From contig JBLHGU010000190.1 in the NCBI GenBank assembly GCA_047615875.1, positions 1 to 9,990 on the forward strand: 9,990 bases of DNA. Reading direction: 5' to 3'. A program made the translations under genes and the position numbers. This document shows positions 1-6,161 of this stretch, in pieces. The DNA is from JBLHGU01 sp047615875. GTDB taxonomy: Bacteria; Pseudomonadota; Gammaproteobacteria; Arenicellales; CAJQKF01. The stretch's first letter is position 1, and each line of letters begins with the position of its first letter. The notes below the pieces were generated by a model. That model ran no database searches, was not told the origin of the DNA, and was given only the letters and a program-made list of their open reading frames with translations.

Positions 1-196
1 TTCGGTAAAACTTCGTCTATCGATTCCTTCGCTTTCTGTCAGGTTTTCATAAGCTTACTTATTTTCGTTCAGGCACTATTTAGTGCTGTAGCTCGATAAA
101 TTCGATTCTGTCCTCGCGAAATATTAAATCTGTCTCTCGACGGCAATGTCGTTTATTTGCGTTAATTCGTCTAACAAATAATTTAATTTTACACGC
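1..196. other. Non-coding region upstream of the epoxide hydrolase
   Basis: I find no convincing gene here. The stretch is AT-rich and holds a short perfect inverted repeat, GCACTA-TT-TAGTGC at 73-86, which could be an operator for the downstream gene. A very weak sigma70-like pair (TTGCGT at 157-162, TAATTT at 179-184, spacing 16) lies just before the GTG start at 197. If used, it would give an almost leaderless transcript, which would fit the absence of a Shine-Dalgarno sequence before that start. Both the operator and the promoter are guesses from base pattern alone. Confidence 0.3.
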
Positions 197-1345
197 GTGA
201 TTGATTTGCAGATATTTAACTTAGATATTCCAGAGGAAACTTTGGACGCTATTCGTAAAAAAGTAATAGCATTTCCCTGGCACGAAATGCCAGATGGCGG
301 CGGATGGGAGTACGGTACCAATCTGGACTACATGAAAGAATTCTGTGACTACTGGGTGACTGAATTCGATTGGCGTAAACAAGAAGCGCGCATCAACCAG
401 TTTTCTCATTTCAAAGCCCCTATAGATGGAATTGACATTCATTTCATTCATGAAAAAGGCAGTGGAACTAATCCTAAACCGCTCATCATTAGCCACGGTT
501 GGCCAGGATCGATAGTTGAGTTTCTGGAATTTATCGATGTGCTTGCACATCCGGAAAAGCACGGCGGATCAATCGACGATGCATTTGACGTGGTTGCCCC
601 CTCACTACCTGGGTTCGGTTTTTCGGGCCGCCCCCCCCGACCTTATGGCCCAAGGAAGATGGCGTCTATTTTTAACAGCTTGATGACCGATGTCCTGGGA
701 TATGAAACTTATATTGCACAGGGCGGAGACTGGGGTGGTGCCATTTCAAGTTGGCTTGGTTATGACCACGCCCCTACCTGTGCAGCTATTCACATAAATA
801 TCCTTACTATGCGACACAAGGATGATCCACAAGGAGCTGAAGAGATTCAGTGGGCAGAGCAGTTTGAAAAAGATCAGCTTATACAGAATGGCTACCGCAC
901 CCAGCAGGCAACCAAGCCCCAGACCTTGAGCTATGCGATGATGGATAGCCCCGTCGGTGTAGCTGCATGGATACTGGAAAAGATGCAAGGCTGGTCTGAT
1001 ATAGAGGGAGACGATGTTGAAAGCGTTTACACAAAAGATCAGCTGCTGACTAATATCATGGTCTACATTGTTACTAAGACATTCAATACGGCTTCGTGGA
1101 TTTATTACGGCCGCCGCGAGGAAGGTGGAAGAATTTTGTCGCCAGAAGGAAAAAGAGTCGAAGTACCGACTGGCTGTGCACTGTTTCCTGCAGAACTTTT
1201 AGCCTGGCCGCCACGTAGCTATGCTGAACGCATTTATAACGTCACGCAATGGACAGAAATGCCACATGGTGGACACTTTGCTGCAATGGAACAGCCCGAT
1301 TTACTTGTTGCAGATATTCGAAAATTTGCACGCAGTCTCGATTGA
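197..1345 (+). CDS. Epoxide hydrolase, microsomal (EHN) type, alpha/beta-hydrolase fold
   Basis: This 382-residue protein hydrolyses an epoxide to a diol, probably in the cytoplasm, since there is no signal peptide. Residues 1-110 form an EHN-type N-terminal domain that precedes the hydrolase core, as in microsomal epoxide hydrolases. The oxyanion-hole motif HGWPGS is at 100-105. The nucleophile elbow GGDWGG is at 176-181, with Asp178 as nucleophile. Tyr303/Tyr304 sit where the lid tyrosine is expected, Glu333 lies in an FPAEL motif matching the microsomal charge-relay Glu, and His360 lies in HGGHFAAMEQP. The catalytic set is therefore complete and the length is usual for bacterial members. 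The start is GTG at 197; an in-frame TAA at 179 rules out anything longer, and no clear ribosome binding site precedes it. Its substrate cannot be read from the sequence. Juvenile-hormone or limonene epoxide activity would be only a guess. It stands alone, convergent with the spondin lipoprotein gene. Confidence 0.93.
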   Translation: MIDLQIFNLDIPEETLDAIRKKVIAFPWHEMPDGGGWEYGTNLDYMKEFCDYWVTEFDWRKQEARINQFSHFKAPIDGIDIHFIHEKGSGTNPKPLIISHGWPGSIVEFLEFIDVLAHPEKHGGSIDDAFDVVAPSLPGFGFSGRPPRPYGPRKMASIFNSLMTDVLGYETYIAQGGDWGGAISSWLGYDHAPTCAAIHINILTMRHKDDPQGAEEIQWAEQFEKDQLIQNGYRTQQATKPQTLSYAMMDSPVGVAAWILEKMQGWSDIEGDDVESVYTKDQLLTNIMVYIVTKTFNTASWIYYGRREEGGRILSPEGKRVEVPTGCALFPAELLAWPPRSYAERIYNVTQWTEMPHGGHFAAMEQPDLLVADIRKFARSLD

Positions 1346-1455
1346 CCTCTGGATCTATCGTTAGTTAATAGGTTAGTGATTTCAACTATTCAATTCAGGT
1401 ATTTGCTATGTAGTGGCTTGCTAATATCAGTAATTAATAAGTTTACACTTAATGC

Positions 1456-2154
1456 TCACTGCACACGTCTAAAGGTAAAGGTCCCCATACTCGATAGGGA
1501 TCCGATCCGGCGAATAGGTTGGCTGGGTGCGGTACGGGCATTGGCAGCGGTGTGGGTCTGTCCACTGTCGGTCCCGGCGTCGTAGCCATGAAGCTCTACT
1601 ACTTTGACATCGACCCAGCCGTTGCCCTGGGCCAGGTTGACCGCTGAGACACCCACGAACCAGTCAGGGCTTGGGGCGATCATACTGACGATGGACACGG
1701 CGGGACACTTCGGGGTTACGGTGAATCTCACGGAAGTCGCGCCCGGTGACGGATTGATGCCTCCCCCGGAAATTACGCTACAGGCTTGCCCCGCTGCGAT
1801 CTGTCCCTTCACTTCGCTCTGGAGCGAACCTTTGCCACCACGTTCTGCCATGTCCTTGATGCCCTTAGTAGCGCGACCGCCGGATGTCCACAGCCGCGCG
1901 CTAGGCGTATGAGCACCTCCGATAAGACCTGAGAAATGCGGATTGCGCGGAAAGTTTGCGTGGGTGGCACCACTCCAGGCGGCATTGAAGGTGAGGACAT
2001 ACTGAGCAGGTGCTCCAGCGTTTCCTCCACTACCAGAAGTTGCATTACCACCGCCTCCTCCGCAGCCCGTAAGAAGAATGACAACACACAAGGCACTAAA
2101 ATTTCTCCACCGCAGCATTAAGTCTTGTCTTTTCATTGTGGTTCTTTCTGTCAT
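1456..2154 (-). CDS. Spondin-domain lipoprotein
   Basis: A 232-residue secreted lipoprotein. The N-terminus is a lipoprotein signal peptide: basic residues, a hydrophobic stretch at about 19-29 and a lipobox LLTGC with Cys31 as the lipidated residue. A Gly/Ser/Asn-rich linker follows (32-48). Residues 52-232 match the Spondin_N domain: AAWSGATHANFP at 58-69, HFSGLIGGAHT at 73-83, LW at 88-89, the signature SMIAPSPDWFVGV at 157-169, and YDAGTDSG at 191-198 with a GTFTF end. Cys125 and Cys150 are the only other cysteines after the lipidated one and could form a disulfide. The domain is best known from animal F-spondin, where it is an extracellular beta-sandwich, and it also occurs in bacterial secreted proteins. 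Its bacterial role is poorly defined; surface adhesion or ligand binding is a guess. The ATG at 2154 has AAGGA seven bases upstream; Met7 is an alternative. The DNA is GC-richer than the flanking genes, which hints at transfer. Confidence 0.9.
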   Translation of the reverse strand: MTERTTMKRQDLMLRWRNFSALCVVILLTGCGGGGGNATSGSGGNAGAPAQYVLTFNAAWSGATHANFPRNPHFSGLIGGAHTPSARLWTSGGRATKGIKDMAERGGKGSLQSEVKGQIAAGQACSVISGGGINPSPGATSVRFTVTPKCPAVSIVSMIAPSPDWFVGVSAVNLAQGNGWVDVKVVELHGYDAGTDSGQTHTAANARTAPSQPIRRIGSLSSMGTFTFRRVQ

Positions 2155-2480
2155 TCTTTGATCCTTACTTTGGGTTCTTAATATTTAATCTGGCAAGAGC
2201 CTGAACACCTACAGGTCATCCAGTCCCTTTATGACCCGTTGAAGGCATCCCTAGTTCCCCCGGGTTGGCGCTGCCACAGTACTGCTATTGTTATCAGGCG
2301 ATCTATCTGGCCGCAGATACAGCTCACCCTTCCACCGCAAATTATTAGCCAAGACAGATTTTTTACTCATCCGATATATAAAATTCATCCATTTCGGTTT
2401 TCGACAAAGCACTAGTCATCAAGGCAGGCGTCTATCAGGTCTTTTCGTTCTTCTATTGGGCCCAGGGCTTCCATGATCAG
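2155..2480. other. Gap between the spondin lipoprotein gene and the MFS gene
   Basis: No convincing independent gene. The part nearest the spondin gene (2155-2250) must hold its promoter and ribosome binding site (AAGGA next to the ATG at 2154). An inverted repeat GGTCAT-N11-ATGACC at 2214-2236 is a possible operator there. I see no good sigma70 hexamer pair. An AT-rich patch lies around 2345-2400. The 2412-2480 end continues the MFS reading frame beyond its stop codon and is listed separately. Confidence 0.4.
2412..2480 (-). other. In-frame open extension downstream of the MFS stop codon
   Basis: Directly after the TAA of the MFS gene (2481-2483) the same frame stays open for 22 codons to a TAG at 2412-2414. 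It would add a short acidic tail that starts Leu-Ile-Met and continues EALGPIEERKDLIDACLDD. The composition looks protein-like: charged, amphipathic and without rare runs. It could be the lost end of an originally longer transporter, a readthrough tail, or chance. An ATG at 2474 lies inside but has no ribosome binding site, so a separate micro-gene is unlikely. Confidence 0.25.
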
Positions 2481-3668
2481 TTACAGTCTTTTGGGCAAGT
2501 AACTAGCTGTTACAGCAGAGAAAAAATGCATGATACCAAGCAAAATATAGAAATACCAAATCGGCGCAAATATCAGAATAATCGCCACCAAAGCTGGGGT
2601 TAACAGCTCCGAGCCCTCTCGCCAGGTTGAGAATACGGCGGTCATGGCAACCCGTTCCCTGGGTTTCACGGTACGCATAAAAGGAATGTTACCGAGCACA
2701 TCTAACATTGCCCCGCCCATGGCACCGGTAACCCAAAACACCAGGCCAAGGGGTCGTGGGCTTTGCAGTAGTCCCAGTGATATGACGCTAACGCCGGTTA
2801 TTATCAGTCCGATCATAATAATGCGGCGAGTGCCATAACGATCTGCAGATCGGCGAATTATCGGGCTAAACAATAACAACCCACTAACAAAGGACAACAA
2901 TACACCGGCCATCCAGGTAGGCAATCCTGCCTCTACCACATAGATCGGACCAAATATAAATAACGCCACCCAAAAACAGGAACGACTGAGTGTGATGCTA
3001 TAAGCTATTCGCAGTTTGGGCTGATCCATATAGCGCATCACGGCCCGCCATGGGTTAGCCGCGTGAGACGTCGCCTGGTTGATTGCAGTGTTCGGAGCCA
3101 GACGTAGCTTCCAGAAGTAAATCAACATCAATCCCGCAAAGACCGCAGCCAATGCAAACACCAACCCCTCTGAAACATTCTCGTATAACCAGATGCCACT
3201 CACCGGGCCAATTAACCAGGCAGAGCCAGCAAATACCAGGCGATGGGACTCAACTCGGGTGAGATCTCGTTTGCCTATGTAGTCCATGATGTAGAGGGAA
3301 ACACACACAGAGAATAGCGATGCCGCAGCAGATCGCATGCCTATGCCAAGAACAAAGGCCGGTGCGTAGCCGCTGTGGAATAAAAGTGCGGCGAGGGCCA
3401 GGAAACATCCACCGAGCGTAACTACCCAGCGACGCTGCAACAGACGCTCCAGATGCCCTAAATTGAGGGTTATACATAGAGTGAAAATAGCACCAGACAA
3501 ATAGGCATAAGAAACCATCTCCTTCGAGCCTAAGGAATCTAATGCTATTAACGGCACAATACTGACTAGCAACGAACGGGAAACACCTTCGATACCGGTA
3601 AGGCGTGCCATGGAAATGCCTACATCTGGTGCAAGCTGATGAAGTGCCGCGGGACGACGATGAAACAT
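2481..3668 (-). CDS. Major facilitator superfamily (MFS) transporter
   Basis: A 395-residue inner-membrane transporter with about 11-12 hydrophobic segments spread along its length, typical of a 12-helix MFS protein. The clearest family signature is a motif-A-like loop in the second half, RRSADRYGTRRI at about 272-283, between predicted helices 8 and 9. The matching loop of the first half (near 70-82) is degenerate. A Gly/Pro-rich segment (AGSAWLIGPVSGIW at about 147-160) resembles motif C of helix 5, which is common in drug/proton antiporters, so an exporter is favoured; the substrate is unknown. I chose the ATG at 3668 because an AGGGA lies about 10 bases upstream. A TTG two codons earlier (3674) is possible but lies too close to that site. 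The gene follows chrA on the same strand after about 200 bases with several hairpins, so it may be co-transcribed in part or have its own promoter. An open in-frame tail follows the stop. Confidence 0.9.
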   Translation of the reverse strand: MFHRRPAALHQLAPDVGISMARLTGIEGVSRSLLVSIVPLIALDSLGSKEMVSYAYLSGAIFTLCITLNLGHLERLLQRRWVVTLGGCFLALAALLFHSGYAPAFVLGIGMRSAAASLFSVCVSLYIMDYIGKRDLTRVESHRLVFAGSAWLIGPVSGIWLYENVSEGLVFALAAVFAGLMLIYFWKLRLAPNTAINQATSHAANPWRAVMRYMDQPKLRIAYSITLSRSCFWVALFIFGPIYVVEAGLPTWMAGVLLSFVSGLLLFSPIIRRSADRYGTRRIIMIGLIITGVSVISLGLLQSPRPLGLVFWVTGAMGGAMLDVLGNIPFMRTVKPRERVAMTAVFSTWREGSELLTPALVAIILIFAPIWYFYILLGIMHFFSAVTASYLPKRL

Positions 3669-3696
3669 GGCCAATTATTCCCTGAATATATTGGCC
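3669..3696. promoter_or_regulatory. Inverted repeat next to the MFS start codon, enclosing the ribosome binding site
   Basis: A perfect 7-base inverted repeat, GGCCAAT (3669-3675) and ATTGGCC (3690-3696), has arm centres 21 bases apart and directly abuts the ATG at 3668. The gap between the arms contains, on the minus strand, the AGGGA ribosome binding site and a TATATT hexamer (3685-3690) resembling a -10 box; a weak TTTAGT (3708-3713) sits 17 bases upstream of it. The spacing of two helical turns suits a dimeric repressor. In RNA the arms could form a hairpin with the binding site in its loop. The repeat is seen; the function is inferred. Confidence 0.4.
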
Positions 3697-3732
3697 GCGA
3701 TTATTTGACTAAATCAGAGTTGGTGTTGAAAG

Positions 3733-3767
3733 ATTAGCGACGTTTCTTAATATTCCTCGTCGCTAAT
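3733..3767. terminator. 10-base-pair inverted repeat with T run, possible terminator
   Basis: ATTAGCGACG (3733-3742) pairs perfectly with CGTCGCTAAT (3758-3767) around a 15-base loop. On the plus strand it is followed by TTTT, as in an intrinsic terminator, but no plus-strand gene ends nearby. On the minus strand, downstream of chrA, it is followed only by CTTTC. It may end chrBA transcripts weakly, block antisense transcription, or be an operator. Confidence 0.35.
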
Positions 3768-3802
3768 TTTTATACTGACGCGTAATGAAAAATAACTTCA
3801 TA

Positions 3803-3834
3803 AATTCAGCATGAATTTTTCATCATGCTGAATT
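3803..3834. terminator. 12-base-pair hairpin just downstream of chrA
   Basis: AATTCAGCATGA (3803-3814) pairs perfectly with TCATGCTGAATT (3823-3834) around an 8-base loop, about 38 bases after the chrA stop codon. On the minus strand the stem is followed by a TTAT...ATTTTT stretch that starts some bases away, so it is a plausible but not textbook terminator. It could equally stabilise the 3' end of the chrB-chrA messenger RNA and lower expression of the MFS gene behind it. Confidence 0.45.
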
Positions 3835-3871
3835 GGATCATCGTCTATTCTAAACACCGGCTTGCCCGCGA

Positions 3872-5185
3872 CTAAAGAAAAGAAGCCACCACGCCCAGAG
3901 TTGATGCTAAACAAAGCGTCCGTAACACAGACCATCGCAGCACAAATATAGCCAGGGCACAAACCACCGACAGGGCCACAACCAACCAGTCGACACTTAA
4001 CATATCCGGCTGCCAGACTTTCAGCCAACCGTACTCTGTTAACGTTACGCTCTTGAATATCACATGCAGTGCAAACCACAAGGACAAGTTGAGAATGACA
4101 CCGACCACCGCAGCCGAAATGCCGGTTAAGGCACTTTTCAAACGTGGTTGGCTACAGATCCATTCGATATGTGGGGCACCGGCAAATATCCACAGAAAAC
4201 AGGGAACGAATGTCATCCATAGCGCAACCAACGCACCGAGAACACCAAAGCCCATGCCGCCCTCTCGAAAGGCTGCAATAAATCCAACAAATTCGGTCAC
4301 CAGTATGAGAGGGCCCGGTGTGGTTTCGGCAAGACCGAGACCATCCATCATTTCCCCTGCACTCAGCCAACCAAACTGATCCACAACGGCCTGGCCCATA
4401 TAGGCCAGAACCGCATAGGCACCGCCGAAAGTGACCACTGCCAGACGAGAGAAAAATGCGCCTATGTCTAGCAACAGACTATCAGGATTAATCAGGTAAA
4501 TTGCCACGAACGGCAAAGCCCAAAGTAGCAGCCATATAGATACGGTAGCGATAAGGGTGACCAATCCGTGATCTGCCGATCGTGTTATTCGAGCACTGCT
4601 TGTGTGATTACTGGCGATTATGTAACCGACCAGTCCCGCACCGAGCACAATCAACGGGAATGGCAACGCCAGGAAAAATATCCCCACAAATGCCACGCCG
4701 GCGATCAGCCAATACAACAAGCCGTTGAGAGCCTTTTTAGCGACCCTCTGCAATGCCTCCAGCACGACGATCAAAACCGCCGCTTTGATGCCTATAAACA
4801 ACGCATTAACCAGCGGCACATCACCAAAAGTGACATAAATTATTGCCAGTATCAACACGATCAGGGCGCCGGGTAACACAAACAACAACCCGGCTACCAA
4901 ACCACCCAATAAACCGTGTAACCGCCAACCCGCATACGTCGCCAGCTGCATGGCTTCAGGTCCGGGCAACAACATGCAGAAGCTCAAGGCATTAAGATAG
5001 GTTTCCTCATCAAGCCAGCCTTTTTCATCAACCAGCATGCGATGCATCAATGCAATCTGTGCGGCCGGCCCGCCGAAGGAAAGCAGCCCAATGGTTAACC
5101 ACAATCGTGTGGCTTGCATGAGTGTTGGCTTGGTGGGAACTTGCCCTATAGTCTCTGGATTAGCAGTAGAGCTCTCACCAGTCAT
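3872..5185 (-). CDS. chrA: Chromate transporter ChrA (CHR family)
   Basis: A 437-residue inner-membrane protein of the long-chain CHR family, which exports chromate from the cytoplasm. It shows the two homologous halves typical of these proteins. The N-half has SFGGPAAQIALMH (36-48) and LLPGPEAMQLATYAGW (72-87); the C-half repeats this as FGGAYAVLAYMG (253-264) and ETTPGPLILVTEFVGF (287-302). Roughly ten to twelve hydrophobic segments fit the family, and the length is usual. The start ATG at 5185 overlaps the end of the rhodanese–ChrB gene by 11 bases. GGTGA lies a few bases upstream of it, and homology begins soon after. A longer reading from 5266 would overlap chrB by 92 bases and adds an unlikely N-terminus. 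The overlap implies translational coupling with chrB. Some CHR proteins may move other oxyanions such as sulfate, so the substrate rests mainly on the linkage to chrB. Confidence 0.95.
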   Translation of the reverse strand: MTGESSTANPETIGQVPTKPTLMQATRLWLTIGLLSFGGPAAQIALMHRMLVDEKGWLDEETYLNALSFCMLLPGPEAMQLATYAGWRLHGLLGGLVAGLLFVLPGALIVLILAIIYVTFGDVPLVNALFIGIKAAVLIVVLEALQRVAKKALNGLLYWLIAGVAFVGIFFLALPFPLIVLGAGLVGYIIASNHTSSARITRSADHGLVTLIATVSIWLLLWALPFVAIYLINPDSLLLDIGAFFSRLAVVTFGGAYAVLAYMGQAVVDQFGWLSAGEMMDGLGLAETTPGPLILVTEFVGFIAAFREGGMGFGVLGALVALWMTFVPCFLWIFAGAPHIEWICSQPRLKSALTGISAAVVGVILNLSLWFALHVIFKSVTLTEYGWLKVWQPDMLSVDWLVVALSVVCALAIFVLRWSVLRTLCLASTLGVVASFL

Positions 5186-5972
5186 GGGTTTCACCCACGG
5201 CATCGCGACACCATCTATAAAGAGCATCGTATACAACCATGCTGGCCTCAAGTTGCTCGTTGTCATCGCGGTACATACGAGATAAGCCCAAAGATACCGC
5301 TAACAGTCCTGCAGACTGAGGTGTCAGGTCCAGATTATTAGTATCAGCGCCACGTATTAAAGTTGCCAAATGAGTCAGGGTTTCGGTTTGTAACGCGAAT
5401 TCATCTAGCATCGTGTCGAAAGTACATTGGTCGCCTCGATGGCTCCAGAAAACGTCACCTACATCAAAGGGTGTAGCATCGAATTTTTCACCCACCGCCA
5501 GCACCTCTGCCGGTGACACAAACAAAAACCGCGCCTTTGCATCAACAAAACGCCGAATTAGCCAGGGACAGGCGATACGGTCAATCTTGGGTCGATGTCT
5601 GGTTACCCACAGCGAGCCTGAGCCAGACTCAGAAACGGGGATTCGTGTGGATGGGATCATTGGCAAACCAGCTACGTGCCAGCCGACATGACCATCCTGT
5701 AGAGACTCTGCGCGAACTCCGGTGGTACGTAGCATAGCTGCTGCACCTTCGCTGAGCTTCTTGCCTCGATGACAAGAGACAACAACTTTTTGATCTTTCA
5801 ACCGATCCGCAAGTTCACTCATTCGATCAAAAGGATGGCGAACTGAACCGGGTATTAGACGGGGGTTTTCTTCGAAGTCTTCATCGATTCGAACATCAAC
5901 TATCACCGGTGCATCCGGTGTGCCAATTAAACGCGAGAGTTGGGTATTGGTAATTTGAGTGGGTGACGGCAT
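5175..5972 (-). CDS. chrB: Rhodanese–ChrB fusion (chromate resistance/sensing protein)
   Basis: A 265-residue soluble protein with two domains. Residues 8-108 are a rhodanese domain: IVDVRIDEDFEENPRLIPGS is followed by the loop SCHRGKK with Cys67 as the expected sulfur-carrying residue and DGHVGWHVAGLP near its end. Residues 120-265 are the C-terminal ChrB domain, with the characteristic WVTRHRPKIDRIACPWLIRR (122-141) and a conserved end region. ChrB proteins are needed for chromate-induced expression of chrA in studied systems; here the usual ChrB N-terminal part is replaced by rhodanese, an arrangement that I believe recurs in proteobacteria. No DNA-binding helix-turn-helix is evident, so a thiol-based redox or sulfur-transfer role is as likely as direct regulation. 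The ATG at 5972 is fixed by a near-perfect AAGGAGG seven bases upstream. It is the first gene of the chrB-chrA operon and is divergent from kynU. Confidence 0.9.
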   Translation of the reverse strand: MPSPTQITNTQLSRLIGTPDAPVIVDVRIDEDFEENPRLIPGSVRHPFDRMSELADRLKDQKVVVSCHRGKKLSEGAAAMLRTTGVRAESLQDGHVGWHVAGLPMIPSTRIPVSESGSGSLWVTRHRPKIDRIACPWLIRRFVDAKARFLFVSPAEVLAVGEKFDATPFDVGDVFWSHRGDQCTFDTMLDEFALQTETLTHLATLIRGADTNNLDLTPQSAGLLAVSLGLSRMYRDDNEQLEASMVVYDALYRWCRDAVGETHDW

Positions 5973-5979
5973 AGCGCAT

Positions 5980-5986
5980 CCTCCTT
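5980..5986 (-). promoter_or_regulatory. Strong ribosome binding site of chrB
   Basis: AAGGAGG on the minus strand, seven bases before the ATG at 5972. It is the strongest Shine-Dalgarno match in the window and settles the start of the rhodanese–ChrB gene. Confidence 0.85.
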
Positions 5987-6098
5987 ATTCTTAAGGTTAT
6001 TAAGTTAGATAGTGGATGCGATACTTAGGCTGGCGCCTCACGGGGCGATCGCTACCCCATGCCTTAATGGTGCAACAGTAGGGGTGGTTATGTCAATT

Positions 6099-6131
6099 AG
6101 TAAACTTTCTGTTGTTACGAGTAAACTTTCT
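6099..6131. repeat. Tandem 12-base direct repeat with 21-base period upstream of kynU
   Basis: AGTAAACTTTCT occurs at 6099-6110 and again, identical, at 6120-6131. The 21-base period is two turns of the DNA helix. Each copy is itself a rough palindrome (AG-AA--TT-CT). This is how paired regulator binding sites usually look. The copies lie in frame, so if translation began at 6090 they would encode Ser-Lys-Leu-Ser twice; a DNA site is the more likely reading. Confidence 0.45.
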
Positions 6132-6161
6132 ATTTGCATGCCATCAGCTATTTATGGATTA

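Larger units (their letters stand above)
5973..6161. promoter_or_regulatory. Divergent control region between chrB and kynU
   Basis: The 189 bases between the two divergent genes should hold both promoters. Visible structure: short overlapping inverted repeats around CCTTATTCTTAAGG and CTTAAGGTTATTAAG (about 5983-6004), the palindrome GCGATCGC at 6045-6052 nested in a GGGG...CCCC repeat (6042-6058), and the 12-base direct repeat listed separately (6099-6131). The plus-strand frame happens to be open from a GTG at 6012, but its translation before about 6160 does not resemble a kynureninase N-terminus. I cannot identify reliable -35/-10 pairs for either gene. Confidence 0.5.

Noticed and set aside
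1604..1912. 102-residue plus-strand frame opposite the spondin gene
   Set aside because: High GC content opens shadow frames here; the minus-strand frame has a signal peptide, lipobox and complete Spondin_N signature.
2161..2411. A promoter or small RNA in the spondin upstream gap
   Set aside because: The AT-rich patch gives only poor -35/-10 pairs and no hairpin with T run, so I did not list a specific site.
2288..2476. 62-residue plus-strand frame in the gap before the MFS gene
   Set aside because: No ribosome binding site, no recognisable domain, and it runs against the in-frame MFS extension.
4568..4876. 102-residue plus-strand frame opposite chrA
   Set aside because: It is rich in Gln, His and Arg with no domain, as expected of the reverse of a membrane-protein gene.
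5186..5266. N-terminal extension of ChrA by 27 residues to a start at 5266
   Set aside because: It would overlap the rhodanese–ChrB gene by 92 bases; the ATG at 5185 has its own ribosome binding site and the family similarity starts after it.
5973..6161. A tryptophan leader-peptide attenuator or TyrR/TrpR box before kynU
   Set aside because: There is no Trp-rich short open frame with paired hairpins, and the repeats do not match the TyrR TGTAAA-N6-TTTACA or TrpR patterns.
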